Shown here one piece after another: positions 10,801 to 19,823 of a DNA stretch of 64,000 nt; position 1 is the stretch's first letter, and each line of letters opens with the position of its first letter. The notes under the pieces are model-generated. The model searched no databases, was not told the origin of the DNA, and saw only the letters and a program-made list of their open reading frames with translations. The DNA is taken from positions 4,876,501 through 4,940,500 of the forward strand of contig NZ_CP139421.1 of NCBI RefSeq assembly GCF_034119865.1. The letters run 5' to 3'. Origin of the DNA: Algoriphagus sp. NG3 (GTDB taxonomy: Bacteria; Bacteroidota; Bacteroidia; Cytophagales; Cyclobacteriaceae). A program made the translations under genes and the position numbers.

Positions 10801-11273
10801 ATCGCATCATCGCCCTGGATTTCCACATTTGGCTTATTAGCAGCTAATTCACGATCACGGTCAGATGCCTGTACTACCAGCTTCCCATTCTCTTTGAAAC
10901 GCCTCGCTGTCTCTTTTACTACAGCAAAAGCCTTGGGCAACACCTTTTCCAAGACTACCTCCAAGGCTACATTTCGATCTTTCTCTACCTGTTCTATCTG
11001 GTTGAAAAGCTGATCTTTTTCGTGAATTGCCTTTATCGGCAGCTCCTCCACCTTTGATCTTATAGTGCTGATCTTATCATCAAACTCCTTTAGGTGAGCG
11101 TTGATTTCAGCTTTGATTTCTGCAGTTTTAGACCTCAGTTCATCGTCACTGATGTTCTTCAGTTCAGAAAAGACCTCGTTGATGTGCTTGACTATGGGAA
11201 GAAGTTCTTTTATATCTCGGTCGGACTTGGTTCCAAATACTTTTGCAAGTCCTTTTGCTATAATATCTAACAT
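7893..11273 (-). CDS. secA: Preprotein translocase ATPase SecA
   Basis: SecA is the motor that pushes unfolded preproteins through SecYEG. Walker A MATGEGKTL lies at residues 195-203, followed by HIVTVNDYLAKRD, DEVDSVLIDDART, and the helicase II motif GRGTDIKL plus RQLRGRSGRQGD. At 1,126 residues it is far longer than the E. coli protein (901): the first nucleotide-binding domain carries about 90 extra charged residues before Walker A, and a further insertion precedes the GTNNEFGFDYLRD-DEVD core's continuation, as is common in Bacteroidota. The usual C-terminal zinc/SecB-binding motif is absent; the tail ends EGKCVIIDN after an alanine-rich linker. Confidence 0.98.
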   Translation of the reverse strand: MLDIIAKGLAKVFGTKSDRDIKELLPIVKHINEVFSELKNISDDELRSKTAEIKAEINAHLKEFDDKISTIRSKVEELPIKAIHEKDQLFNQIEQVEKDRNVALEVVLEKVLPKAFAVVKETARRFKENGKLVVQASDRDRELAANKPNVEIQGDDAIWHNKWTAAGTEVVWDMVHYDVQLIGGMVLHKGKIAEMATGEGKTLVSTLPAYLNALAGRGVHIVTVNDYLAKRDSEWNAPLFEFHGLSVNCIDKFQPNSAGRKRAYASDIVYGTNNEFGFDYLRDNMAREAGDLVQGKHHFAMIDEVDSVLIDDARTPLIISGPVPKGDVHEFDEMKPRVSTLVDEQRKLIQGFLSSAKKLIADGNEKEGGLALFRAFRGMPKYKPLIKYLSEPGIRVILQKTENYYLQDNKRQMPEADEPLLFTIDEKTNVVDLTDRGIETMTTKNENTEFFILPDIGVVIADLEKEEGISDTEKLVRKEEAIKDYSVKAQRIHTVNQLLKAYCMFERDTEYILVDGKVKIVDEQTGRVMEGRRYSDGLHQAIEAKENVKVEDATQTYATITLQNYFRMYHKLAGMTGTAETEAGEFWEIYKLDVVVIPTNKPIIREDRDDKVYKTVREKFNAVGDEINELVAAGRPVLVGTTSVEISEVLSRMLTLKKIPHQVLNAKQHAREADVVAIAGQAGTVTIATNMAGRGTDIKLTPEARKAGGLAIIGTERHESRRVDRQLRGRSGRQGDVGSSQFFVSLEDSLMRLFGSDRIAKLMDRMGLEEGEVIQHSMISKSIERAQRKVEENNFGTRKRLLEYDDVMNSQREVVYKRRRNALKGERLELDILNIMYDVCEGLVDIGKSNGDAEDFRMNVFTTLGVDHNITENDLKSKDAGQLTQELYTISFETYQKKSEQMMNTALPIFKRVQDERGATVKDIMVPISDGIKQIGVVVNLENTVTTEGRELVRAIEKNVSLAIIDQNWKEHLRDMDDLKQSVQNAVYEQKDPLLIYKFEAFEMFKRFIGKLNEDMTSFLTRADLPKQDPNQVHAAAPQKAAEAQVQASKADAGSTLNPGANRAAAAAASAGRAAPQVVAPRKSEKVYGRNDKVSVQYTNGTTKTDVKYKSVEQDVQEGKCVIIDN

Positions 11274-11374
11274 GCTAGCTTTTTGTAATTCTCTATTAGG
11301 CCTTCAAAATTAAGCCCTTTTTGTTATAATTGATAATAAAACCAGTTCATCAGAGAAGAACTCTTCTTGGTTGG

Positions 11375-12148
11375 TTAAACGCTTATTTTTCCTCTATAAA
11401 CCTGCTCAGCAGGCCCTATAAGCCATATATCCTTATAGGTTCCGTCTGGTTCGGCTTTAAACTCTACGGCCAAATCACCGCCGAGGGTTTTAATTTTAAT
11501 CAATGCCGCAGGCCGGTCATTACCAAACGTAATTGCCGCCGCAGTCACTCCGGTACCGCAAGAAAGTGTCTCATCTTCCACCCCTCTTTCGTAAGTGCGG
11601 ACGAAGATTTTATCTTCACTCACTTTTTCCACAAAGTTGACGTTAGTGCCAGCAGGAGCATACATCTGATCATATCTTACCTTCTTTCCTTCCTCAAAAA
11701 CGGAATAGCCTGCTACATCATTCACAAATCGGATGTGATGCGGCGAGCCTGTGTTGACAAAAGAATCGCCGTTTTTCTCTTCTATTCCAGCTACATCCCC
11801 CATCAGCAGATGTACAAGACCGTCTTTCAAAACAGCTTCATGTTCTCCATCTATGGCGAGGAATTTCGTTCTTTCATCCAGAATTCCTAGAAAAGCTGAA
11901 AAAGCCACCGCGCATCTGGCTCCATTGCCACACATGCTCTGGCTTCCGTCAGCATTGAAATAGATCATTTCGAAATCATAAGTCTTATGATTTCTAATCA
12001 ATATCAATCCATCAGCACCTATACCAAACTTTCTGTCACAAAGCTTACTGACCAGCTTTAAATCTGTCTCGTCAAACTTTTCGGCACGATCATCTATCAT
12101 GACAAAGTCATTGCCGGTTCCCTGATATTTATAGAATAAAATTTCCAT
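11375..12148 (-). CDS. dapF: Diaminopimelate epimerase
   Basis: DapF converts LL- to meso-diaminopimelate for lysine and peptidoglycan synthesis. The 257-residue protein has both catalytic cysteines: Cys73 in MCGNGARCA and Cys197 in LSCGTGVTAA, along with the N-terminal KYQGTGNDFV signature. It is the first gene of a minus-strand run leading into secA (101 bp gap). The start at 12148 gives MEILFYKYQGTGNDF, the expected family N-terminus. Confidence 0.97.
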   Translation of the reverse strand: MEILFYKYQGTGNDFVMIDDRAEKFDETDLKLVSKLCDRKFGIGADGLILIRNHKTYDFEMIYFNADGSQSMCGNGARCAVAFSAFLGILDERTKFLAIDGEHEAVLKDGLVHLLMGDVAGIEEKNGDSFVNTGSPHHIRFVNDVAGYSVFEEGKKVRYDQMYAPAGTNVNFVEKVSEDKIFVRTYERGVEDETLSCGTGVTAAAITFGNDRPAALIKIKTLGGDLAVEFKAEPDGTYKDIWLIGPAEQVYRGKISV

Positions 12149-12411
12149 GGAAAATTAATATGTACTTGTGGACAAAAACCCATCCAAGCGGTTGTGGGAA
12201 TACAAACATATACATCTTGTCGCAAAATCAGACGTAATGTCTGATTCTCAATTTAAAAACCGACAGAATTTGATTCGATTTTAGTTAATACCAAAGGCTT
12301 CAGGCGGAAAGGAAACAACAGAATTGATAGCTCAAGAAGGAGAAATTTAGCAAAACAGCGTCAAAAGCCAGTCTTTTTCATTTATTTCAACCTTTCATTT
12401 ATTCCAATATT

Positions 12412-12882
12412 ATGCAAGATCCTAAGTCACTTACTTCTGTCGCTTTATTCCATGAAACATTCAAACATCCCGTTTTGCCTTCTCCTACTATGCCGGAGAA
12501 AGTAAGATGTGATCTACGTGTTTCCCTTTTGGCCGAAGAGCTAAAAGAACTCCAAGAAGCCATTGAGAATAATGATTTAATAGAGGTAGCCGATGCCCTA
12601 TGCGACCTGCAGTACGTATTGTCCGGTGCGATACTGGAATTTGGTTTGGGAGAAAAATTCAAATCGCTATTCGATGAGGTACAGCGATCAAATATGAGTA
12701 AGGCCTGCAAAACAGAAGATGAGGCCAAAGCTACGGTAGCTCATTACAATGCAAAGGGCACTGAATGCTTCTACGAAAAAGAAGGGGATGTCTATTTGGT
12801 ATTCAGGGAAGGAGATAGAAAAACACTTAAGTCAGTCAATTATTCCCCTGCAAATCTGACAAGCATTATAGAAGGGAACTAG
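12412..12882 (+). CDS. MazG/PRA-PH-like nucleotide pyrophosphohydrolase
   Basis: This 156-residue all-alpha protein carries a metal-binding pattern of the phosphoribosyl-ATP pyrophosphohydrolase/MazG superfamily: LLAEELKELQEAIE followed by EVADALCDLQYV (ExxE...ExxD). Such enzymes hydrolyse NTPs or related nucleotides to the monophosphate and pyrophosphate; the substrate here is unknown. It stands alone. Its stop codon (TAG 12880-12882) overlaps the stop of the convergent mscS gene by two bases. Confidence 0.82.
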   Translation: MQDPKSLTSVALFHETFKHPVLPSPTMPEKVRCDLRVSLLAEELKELQEAIENNDLIEVADALCDLQYVLSGAILEFGLGEKFKSLFDEVQRSNMSKACKTEDEAKATVAHYNAKGTECFYEKEGDVYLVFREGDRKTLKSVNYSPANLTSIIEGN

Positions 12883-13736
12883 GGGGTTGAGAATTTAAAA
12901 TCCTTCCCTTGATGATTCTTTAGTTCAATCACTCGGGCCGGCATATTGAAGCCGGCCTTTTCCATGGCTGTCAATACCTTCAAAATAGCCTGTGTCTTCA
13001 CTTCAGCATCGGGAATAGTCCGATGGAAAGTGTTCACCCAGAAAGTAACCTGGATATTGAGCGTACTTTCTGCCAATTCCATCACCCAAACCCCAGGAAC
13101 TTTCGGACTTTCCAAGACGCCTGGCACTTGAAGTATAGTTTTTCTAATCAGGTCTAGCGCAGCCTGATAGTCCGAACCATAGTCTAGCCCAATAACAAAG
13201 TCATAGCGCAGAAATCCATCAATGGTAAAATTGATGAGAGGGTTTTTGATGATCACTGCATTGGGTATAAAAACATCCTTCCCGTCACCTGTTTTGATCT
13301 GCGTGTCCCGCAGATTTAGGGTCAACACTTTCCCCCTTTGTCCATTAATATCAACAACATCTCCTACCCGGAAAGGACGCTTAAATGCTAAGATTATCCC
13401 TGCCAAAAAGTTTTCTCCTATGTCCTTCAGCGCAAAACCAATTATAAAAGCGGAAATCCCTGCCCCGGCAAGCATGCCTGAGATCACTCCATTCAATCCT
13501 ATTATTCTAAAAACGACAAGCAATCCTACCACAATTACTATGGTTCCAAATATTCCTGCAAGGAAGTTAGCAAGCAAGTGGTCGTCCATTCGTTTGATCA
13601 GACGGTTGCGTAAAAGTGTTTTTGATTTACGGGCTAAAAACAGAAATATTAAGAAAACAGCCAGTGCTATTCCGGCAATAATCAACCATTGCTGTAGAAT
13701 AGACCACTCCAGAGAGAAATGTTCGAATAACTTCAT
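12879..13736 (-). CDS. Small-conductance mechanosensitive channel, MscS family
   Basis: The 285-residue protein has three membrane helices. The third carries the glycine/alanine-rich pore pattern (GMLAGAGISAFIIGFALKD), followed by the beta domain (VGDVVDINGQRGKV, VFIPNAVIIKNPLINFT) and the cytoplasmic alpha/beta cage. It should open under membrane tension to release solutes during hypo-osmotic shock. I start it at 13736 (MKLFEHFSL) because the upstream extension to 13787 is Cys/His-rich and unlike the family. Lengths and motifs are normal. Confidence 0.9.
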   Translation of the reverse strand: MKLFEHFSLEWSILQQWLIIAGIALAVFLIFLFLARKSKTLLRNRLIKRMDDHLLANFLAGIFGTIVIVVGLLVVFRIIGLNGVISGMLAGAGISAFIIGFALKDIGENFLAGIILAFKRPFRVGDVVDINGQRGKVLTLNLRDTQIKTGDGKDVFIPNAVIIKNPLINFTIDGFLRYDFVIGLDYGSDYQAALDLIRKTILQVPGVLESPKVPGVWVMELAESTLNIQVTFWVNTFHRTIPDAEVKTQAILKVLTAMEKAGFNMPARVIELKNHQGKDFKFSTP

Positions 13737-14353
13737 GCTGTTTAAAATACAAAAAAAGTGCAAAATGTGGACAGCTCGGCATTGCATTCCCTTAATGTAA
13801 GACTGAATAATTCCTAGTTATAGCGAAATCCGGCATGCTGAAAAACGCCAGAAATAGATCAAAAGCTATCTTATTAAATGAATAACCCATTGTTCATGTG
13901 AAGGGTTTTTCATCAAGTGAAAACTTATTAATGAAAATGGGTCTTTATCCATGCATCAGAAAATACCAGTAAGAGATATTTATAAAGAAACTTAACTATC
14001 CGATCCCATTATAATAGGATAATCCAGCTCGGTTAATTGCTTGGTCTTTGATTTTTTAATAAAATATCTTCATTGAATCTTACATTTCAATTATGATTTA
14101 TCGGGAATATTTCCAATTTTAACATGGAATAGATATTCCAAAAAATCACATATATGTCTAATTATCTTAAAGTTGTATTTGCAGGAATTCCCACTGGGAA
14201 GGTCTCTTTACTAGCAGAGGCTCCAGGTCATTCGCACAAAAGTTCCATGAAATATAATTTTTGGAAAATCATCTCCAGCGTTCTTATCAACAATCTGAGG
14301 GTCGTGCATTGGTTTGAGAATAGCGATTTATGGCTGAGGGAGGGATATCTAGA
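13737..14353. other. Long intergenic region, no recognisable gene
   Basis: This 617 bp AT-rich spacer lies between the divergent mscS and beta-helix protein genes. It should contain promoters for both, but I found no clear consensus. A 67-codon frame at 14154-14357 is open but has no recognisable features and overlaps the next gene's start. Confidence 0.5.
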
Positions 14354-15868
14354 ATGATGCACCATCTCGTCTTTATCGCTTTTTTAATAGCCTCTCTAGT
14401 ACAAAATACCCTAACGACAACTATGAAAGAATCTCAAAGTAAACTAGATGAAAATGGGCTAATCGAAAAGCTCGATATTATTCTTAGCAAGGTCAACTCT
14501 ATGATCAAAATGCAAGATTCAATTAACGCAAAACTAGATAAGCTTCCCCTTTTTTCCACAGGTGAAGAGGTGTCAGATCCAATTCCTATTGTCCCCACAG
14601 ACGAAAACCTTGAAGTCCCTCCACTAACCCAAGATTATCTTACTCTTGAGCAGTTTGGAGGCAGCCCGGATTCTCCTGACAATTGGAGTGCTTTCGCAGC
14701 AGCTATTCGGGAGCAGCAAAAAAACGGGCAATACATAGTTCTTAGTGATAATACAAATTATAAGATTCTTGGTTTTTCAATTTTGGATGTCCCTAAGAAA
14801 GTGAGAATTACAGGAAATAAATCATCACTGACCATTGGGATTCCAAACTACAACAAATGGAAGGATTCCGGCGAATCAGACTATTTGTTGCGCCCGGGAA
14901 AGAATCCGGATATTAAGATTACAGGAGTCGATATTCTTGCCCCAGAGCAGTGGATGGGCGTTCAGCTTCATAATAGAGAACTGCTCAGATGCCCAGCCGA
15001 TATAGAGAGCGGATCTATCATCTGGATCGGTAACGGAGTGAAGCAAAACACACCAAGCTGGGGACTTGGCTTTATTTACTCCGGGACAAAAGATTTTGTC
15101 AAAGTAGCCCAGTGTAAAATCAATCATTATGGCAGTAGATTTCAGGATATGAAATGTAACAACGGAGCCACTCTCTTATCCGTCATCAGAGACTGTACCG
15201 TGATCAGCAATGAATCAAATAATATTGCCCGATGGGAAATTGAAGGAGAATTTAAGGATGGGAAATTTTACCCAGACAATTTCAACTTAGATAAATTGAA
15301 AGGTTATTACTGGAACGATAAAGATATCTTCTATTCCTTACAGTTTGGGACTGGATATTTATACTTCTTCGGTTCAGATTTCAAGGAAGACCATGTAACT
15401 ATCCCTAATCAGTTAAACATCGGAGACAAGACGGACAAAGGATATGTCACCCAAAAATGGTATGCAGGAAGTAATAAATTTGATTATGAATTTTCTGATA
15501 ATCCTGTATCAATAAATCCTATACCCACAGGAAAAACCAAGCTTTTCATTTGCTTTAGAAAGAATAACACAACTGTAGCAGACGGCGTCAGAGGCTATGG
15601 GCATCCTTGGCTAACCGAATTGTCCCCAGCCGAAATGCCAAATAAGCCTTTCTATAACCATCCATCAATGGCGGCGGATTGGGGAGATCTAAAGATTAAT
15701 GCGTACTACAGACAGTCTGTCAAAGGAGAGGGTAAAAGTTTTGGATTCAAACTTGAAAATGTAACGGGGCTGGAAGGCCAGTTTGATCCTGCAATATGCG
15801 TGGAAGAACACGATAACCCTGCAATTCAAGGGTTTATAAACCATGTGGACTCACTCTTAAACCGATAA
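14354..15868 (+). CDS. Predicted secreted right-handed beta-helix (pectin-lyase-fold) protein
   Basis: I do not recognise a specific family. Starting at the second ATG pair (14354) gives a hydrophobic signal-like N-terminus (MMHHLVFIAFLIASLVQ), then a charged coiled-coil-like stretch (residues 24-65), a Pro/acidic linker, and from about residue 96 the segment LEQFGGSPDSPDNWSAFAAA. That segment resembles the N-terminal cap of pectate-lyase-superfamily beta-helices (DFGAxGDGxTDDTxAIQxA), as found in polysaccharide lyases and phage tailspikes. The rest (504 residues) is Asn/Gly/aromatic-rich with no visible catalytic motif. The gene stands alone beside tRNA genes and is AT-richer than its neighbours, which hints at acquisition. 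Surface polysaccharide binding or cleavage is only a guess. Confidence 0.55.
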   Translation: MMHHLVFIAFLIASLVQNTLTTTMKESQSKLDENGLIEKLDIILSKVNSMIKMQDSINAKLDKLPLFSTGEEVSDPIPIVPTDENLEVPPLTQDYLTLEQFGGSPDSPDNWSAFAAAIREQQKNGQYIVLSDNTNYKILGFSILDVPKKVRITGNKSSLTIGIPNYNKWKDSGESDYLLRPGKNPDIKITGVDILAPEQWMGVQLHNRELLRCPADIESGSIIWIGNGVKQNTPSWGLGFIYSGTKDFVKVAQCKINHYGSRFQDMKCNNGATLLSVIRDCTVISNESNNIARWEIEGEFKDGKFYPDNFNLDKLKGYYWNDKDIFYSLQFGTGYLYFFGSDFKEDHVTIPNQLNIGDKTDKGYVTQKWYAGSNKFDYEFSDNPVSINPIPTGKTKLFICFRKNNTTVADGVRGYGHPWLTELSPAEMPNKPFYNHPSMAADWGDLKINAYYRQSVKGEGKSFGFKLENVTGLEGQFDPAICVEEHDNPAIQGFINHVDSLLNR

Positions 15869-15885
15869 ACCTTCCAAAACCCAAA

Positions 15886-15912
15886 CAAAAAGCCCCACAT
15901 TTCTGTGAGGCT
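15886..15912 (-). terminator. Intrinsic terminator after tRNA-Leu
   Basis: Read on the minus strand, AGCCTCACA and TGTGGGGCT form a nine-pair stem (one G-U pair) closed by a four-base loop, followed by TTTTTG. The G-U pair works only on the minus strand, so this terminates the tRNA transcript. Confidence 0.75.
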
Positions 15913-15916
15913 TCAG

Positions 15917-16000
15917 TACCAGGAGCGGGAATCGAACCCGCACGGCCTTACGGCCACAAGATTTTAAGTCTTGCGTGTCTACCAATTCCACCATCCCGGC
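15917..16000 (-). tRNA. tRNA-Leu (anticodon UAA)
   Basis: The 84-nt minus-strand sequence folds as a class II tRNA. The acceptor stem is GCCGGGA/TCCTGGT, the D arm is TGGTGGAATTGGTAGACA, the anticodon loop CTTAAAA sits between CAAGA and TCTTG, a long variable arm follows (GGCCGTAAGGCC), and the T arm is CGGGTTCGATTCCCG. The anticodon is UAA, reading UUA/UUG. The discriminator is A and the 3' CCA is not encoded. It lies downstream of tRNA-Gly on the same strand. Confidence 0.96.
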
Positions 16001-16041
16001 TTCACTCCGGCACGCCGGAGCTACTAAGGCCGTGAAACAAG

Positions 16042-16064
16042 AAAGCCCTTGAATCAAGGGCTTT
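16042..16064. terminator. Perfect hairpin between the two tRNA genes
   Basis: AAAGCCCTTG (16042-16051) and CAAGGGCTTT (16055-16064) form a perfect ten-pair stem with a three-base loop. It follows tRNA-Gly on the minus strand with a weak T tract, so it may be a terminator or a processing signal between the two tRNAs. Confidence 0.5.
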
Positions 16065-16067
16065 TTG

Positions 16068-16140
<73 letters not shown>

Positions 16141-16279
16141 ATTGTGATAACTGGAACGTAATCCAGTTGAATTGTGGATGCAAAGGTAAGGGTCATTAGT
16201 AAAATCACAAGCATTTCTCAGATAATTTTTTCCCAATCTAATTCGAACCAGCCTCTTCACATTGATTTTCAGTAAAATA

Positions 16280-17077
16280 TCATACAGGATAGGTAGATAA
16301 TATTTTCATCATTTCTCCCACATTTTTAGCTTTGAGCTTCTTGAGAATATTCTTGCGGTGTGTTGCTACCGTATTTACGGAAATATTAAGCTGTTGGGCT
16401 ATTTCTTTTGACTCTTTTCCATCCAATATTAAAGATACGATCACTTCCTCTTTTTTGGTGAGAGTAACTAACCGACTATTGGGTAAATTTTTACTTACAA
16501 ACACCCGGGTTCCATCTTCTTTTTGATAGGAATAATTCCAATCATAACTATTGTTCTTTGGAGGAGTATATAGTTGCATGAGGATATGGAGATCCATTGC
16601 AAAATTGCCTGCAGAATCGATTAAGTAGGGACGTGCTTTGCCAAGCACCCAAGTCGTTTTTTTGGTAATACGATGAACCCACCTAGTGGTATAAGAAAAT
16701 TCAAATGTATTCTTCTCTTCCATCGTAAGTCCATGGAAACATTCAAAAACTATTTTTTGGAAACGCGCAAATTCGGCTCTGTCCTCAGGATGAGTCAGAG
16801 CAAAGGTGGTTTCCATTCCCTTTTTACGATACATAGAAAGAGGATAGCCAGTCAGTTCTTTGATATCTCCAGTGATAAAAACCCAATTCAACGTACGATA
16901 ATCACAGCACGCAATAGTCAATCCCTCATTTATACCGATTTTTTGGCTAAGCTGCTCCAGCTCCTTTATCTTGCCAGCGTCTTCGATATTTTCCTGAAAC
17001 TCCTGCTCTTTCCATTTCTGAAAAAAGCGGCTGTATTTGTTTTGCTTTCGCAAATCTTTCAGCAATATCTTATCCAT
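16280..17077 (-). CDS. LuxR-type transcriptional regulator with PAS-like sensor domain
   Basis: The C-terminal 60 residues of this 265-residue protein form a LuxR/GerE helix-turn-helix: LTKKEEVIVSLILDGKESKE, then IAQQLNISVNTVATHRKNIL. The N-terminal part (about 50-180) has a PAS-like look (LTIACCDYRTLNWVFITGDI, then YPLSMYRKKG and HPEDRAEF), as in Bacteroidota regulators that sense an unknown signal. No receiver domain or phosphoacceptor Asp is evident. It is a single gene between the tRNAs and mutS; its targets are unknown. Confidence 0.8.
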   Translation of the reverse strand: MDKILLKDLRKQNKYSRFFQKWKEQEFQENIEDAGKIKELEQLSQKIGINEGLTIACCDYRTLNWVFITGDIKELTGYPLSMYRKKGMETTFALTHPEDRAEFARFQKIVFECFHGLTMEEKNTFEFSYTTRWVHRITKKTTWVLGKARPYLIDSAGNFAMDLHILMQLYTPPKNNSYDWNYSYQKEDGTRVFVSKNLPNSRLVTLTKKEEVIVSLILDGKESKEIAQQLNISVNTVATHRKNILKKLKAKNVGEMMKILSTYPV

Positions 17078-17127
17078 AAAAAGTAAATTGTATAACTAAA
17101 CAAATTCAAGATACAAAAATGGAGCAC

Positions 17128-19734
17128 TTAAGATTCTATTTTCTTTTTGATTTCATGCAATTTTAACAAAGCCTCTATAGGAGAAATCGCATTGATATCT
17201 ATCCCTTCTATCAAATCTTTGGCTTCCTGAAGCTTCGGGTCCAATTCGAACATGCTGAGCTGATAGTTGTTTTTCGGGATTGATTTTACCTTATCCTGTT
17301 GCTCTGCTACAGCCTTGTCCTTTTCTAAGTGAGACATAATCTCAGCAGCTCTTAACACAACAGGGTTGGGCATTCCGGCCATTTGAGCCACATGAATGCC
17401 AAAGCTATGTTCGCTACCTCCGGCTTTCAGCTTACGCATGAAAATCACTTTATTTCCCACTTCTTTTACAGAGACGTTGAAATTCTTGATTTTGGGGAAA
17501 TCAGAAGCAAGCTGATTCAGCTCATGATAGTGTGTAGCAAAAAGGGTTTTTGCCCTATAGGTAGGGTGGTTATGGAGGTATTCCACGATAGACCATGCTA
17601 TGGAAATACCATCATATGTGGAGGTCCCTCGCCCTATTTCATCCATCAGAACCAGACTTCTATCAGAAAGGTTATTCAGGATACTTGCTGTCTCGGTCAT
17701 TTCCACCATAAAGGTGGATTCTCCTTTGGATAGATTATCTGAAGCGCCCACTCGGGTGAATACTTTATCAATTATTCCTACCCTCGCAAAAGAAGCGGGA
17801 ACAAAACTGCCCATCTGAGCCATAAGAACAGTCAAGGCTGTCTGCCGAAGAAGAGCAGACTTACCTGCCATGTTAGGCCCTGTTATAATCATGATCTGCT
17901 GTGAATCGTGATCCAGGTAAATATCATTGGGCACATAATTTTCTCCCGGAGGTAGCTGCTTTTCAATTACAGGATGCCTACCATCTTTTATTTCCAGTGT
18001 TTCAGTATCTGAGATCTTTGGCCGTGCATAGCCATTGGATAGTGCCACCTGCGCAAAGGATATCAGCACATCCAAAGTTCCAAGAACTCTGGCGTTTTGC
18101 TGGATCTGTGTTACAAACTGGGCGGTCTCTTGAACTAAGGCGAGAAAAAATCGCTGCTCTATGGCAATCATTTTATCTTCCGCATTCAGAATCTTGTCTT
18201 CATATTCTTTTAGTTCCGGAGTGATATAACGCTCAGCATTGACCAGAGTCTGCTTACGGATCCATTCTGCGGGCACCTTGTCCTTATGTGCGTGTGTTAC
18301 CTCCAGATAGTACCCAAAAACTTTATTAAAAGCAATTTTCAAGGACGTGATCCCGGTTTTTTGTACTTCTCTTTGCTGGATCTGGATAAGAAAATCCTTT
18401 CCAGAATTAGCCAACCCTCTGTACTCATCCAGTTCTGCATCCACTCCATCATTGATTATCCCGCCCTGATGAAGTAGCATAGGAGCATCTTCCTTAAGTT
18501 CCTTGTCTATTTTCTCCAGCAAAAACTCACAGGGGTACAGTTGATCCGAAAGACGCTGAAGGGTAGGGTTTTTCTGGCTTTTGAGAAGTTCCTTTATGGG
18601 CTGGGTGTTTTTCAAAGCCCGTTTGATTTGATTGATCTCACGGGGATTGGCTCGACCTACTACTACCTTTGATATCAACCGCTCCAAATCACCTATATGT
18701 TTTAAAGGAGTGACCATTTCCTCTATTAGCGAAGGATTTTGGTAAAAGAAGTCCACTACATTCAAGCGTTCTTCTATGGCAGTTTTCTCCTTCAGTGGTA
18801 AAACCATCCACTTCTTCATCATCCGGGATCCCATCGGCGTGACTGTCTGGTCCAGAATATGAATCAGCGGTACACCACCATCATGCTGTGGAAATACCAG
18901 TTCCAGATTTCGGATGGTAAACTTGTCCAGCCACACATACTTCTCCTCCGCAATCCTGGAAATAGACGAAATATGCTGGATCTCTTTATGCTCTGTTTCT
19001 TCCAAATAGTGCAGAATAGCTCCGGCAGCAATGATTCCATCCGAAATCTCCTCTATCCCAAAACCCTTGAGATTAGCTGTGCCAAAATGGGATTTAAGCT
19101 TCTCGTAAGTAAAATCAAACTGATAAACCCAATCCTCGCAGTGGAAGGTGATAAAATCATTTTTGAGCATTTCTGCTGCAGGCTTCTTAGCTGCTTTTGA
19201 GAAAATAATCTCCGCCGGGGCAAAACTCTGAATCAGTTTCTCCAGATACGAAGGATTGCCCTCAGCGCACATAAATTCCCCCGTCGACAGGTCTAAAAAA
19301 GCTATTCCGTGCTTGTCTTTGCCAAAAGAGATCGACGCTAGGTAATTATTCTTCTTGGTATCTAATACCTGATCATTGAACGAAAGTCCCGGTGTCACAA
19401 GCTCTGTCACACCCCGCTTTACAATACCTTTGACAGATTTAGGATCTTCCAGCTGATCGCAGATAGCCACCCTGTTTCCAGCCCGTACCAACTTAGGCAA
19501 GTAAGTATCCAAAGAATGATGCGGAAAGCCGGCCAGTTCTATATGAGACGCGGACCCATTTGCCCGCTTGGTCAAGACAATGTCAAGTACCTTACTCGCC
19601 CGCACCGCATCCTCGCCAAATGTCTCATAAAAATCCCCCACACGAAAAAGCAGTAATGCACCCGGGTGCTTTGCTTTGATAGCATTATACTGCTTCATTA
19701 AAGGTGTTTCTTTGCCGTCTTTTGACTTACTCAT
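17128..19734 (-). CDS. mutS: DNA mismatch repair protein MutS
   Basis: MutS recognises mismatches and small loops and starts mismatch repair. The mismatch-reading motif GDFYETF is at residues 33-39 (Phe35-x-Glu37). The ATPase domain carries TGPNMAGKSALLRQ (Walker A), LVLMDEIGRGTSTYDG (Walker B and signature) and FATHYHEL. I choose ATG 19734 (MSKSKDGKETPLMKQY, 868 residues) because the 28-residue extension up to 19818 is unlike the family. The gene is divergent from a SpoU methyltransferase; mutL is not in the window. Confidence 0.98.
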   Translation of the reverse strand: MSKSKDGKETPLMKQYNAIKAKHPGALLLFRVGDFYETFGEDAVRASKVLDIVLTKRANGSASHIELAGFPHHSLDTYLPKLVRAGNRVAICDQLEDPKSVKGIVKRGVTELVTPGLSFNDQVLDTKKNNYLASISFGKDKHGIAFLDLSTGEFMCAEGNPSYLEKLIQSFAPAEIIFSKAAKKPAAEMLKNDFITFHCEDWVYQFDFTYEKLKSHFGTANLKGFGIEEISDGIIAAGAILHYLEETEHKEIQHISSISRIAEEKYVWLDKFTIRNLELVFPQHDGGVPLIHILDQTVTPMGSRMMKKWMVLPLKEKTAIEERLNVVDFFYQNPSLIEEMVTPLKHIGDLERLISKVVVGRANPREINQIKRALKNTQPIKELLKSQKNPTLQRLSDQLYPCEFLLEKIDKELKEDAPMLLHQGGIINDGVDAELDEYRGLANSGKDFLIQIQQREVQKTGITSLKIAFNKVFGYYLEVTHAHKDKVPAEWIRKQTLVNAERYITPELKEYEDKILNAEDKMIAIEQRFFLALVQETAQFVTQIQQNARVLGTLDVLISFAQVALSNGYARPKISDTETLEIKDGRHPVIEKQLPPGENYVPNDIYLDHDSQQIMIITGPNMAGKSALLRQTALTVLMAQMGSFVPASFARVGIIDKVFTRVGASDNLSKGESTFMVEMTETASILNNLSDRSLVLMDEIGRGTSTYDGISIAWSIVEYLHNHPTYRAKTLFATHYHELNQLASDFPKIKNFNVSVKEVGNKVIFMRKLKAGGSEHSFGIHVAQMAGMPNPVVLRAAEIMSHLEKDKAVAEQQDKVKSIPKNNYQLSMFELDPKLQEAKDLIEGIDINAISPIEALLKLHEIKKKIES

Positions 19735-19754
19735 GGGGTATATACTTACTTTTG
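19721..19754 (+). promoter_or_regulatory. Putative promoter of the SpoU methyltransferase gene
   Basis: TTTG at 19721-19724 and TACTTTTG at 19747-19754 fit the Bacteroidota -33 (TTTG) and -7 (TAnnTTTG) elements with a 22 bp spacer. The site overlaps the start of mutS on the other strand and lies 70 bp before the methyltransferase ATG. Confidence 0.55.
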
Positions 19755-19823
19755 TGATAATTTTGGTTACCGAACCGGGGAATAAAGCCGAAAATAAGCC
19801 ATTCACAAAGCAGAACAAAAAGG

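Noticed and set aside
14154..14357. 67-codon plus-strand frame before the beta-helix gene
   Set aside because: No recognisable motif or signal, no supporting neighbour, and it overlaps the start of the better-supported gene.
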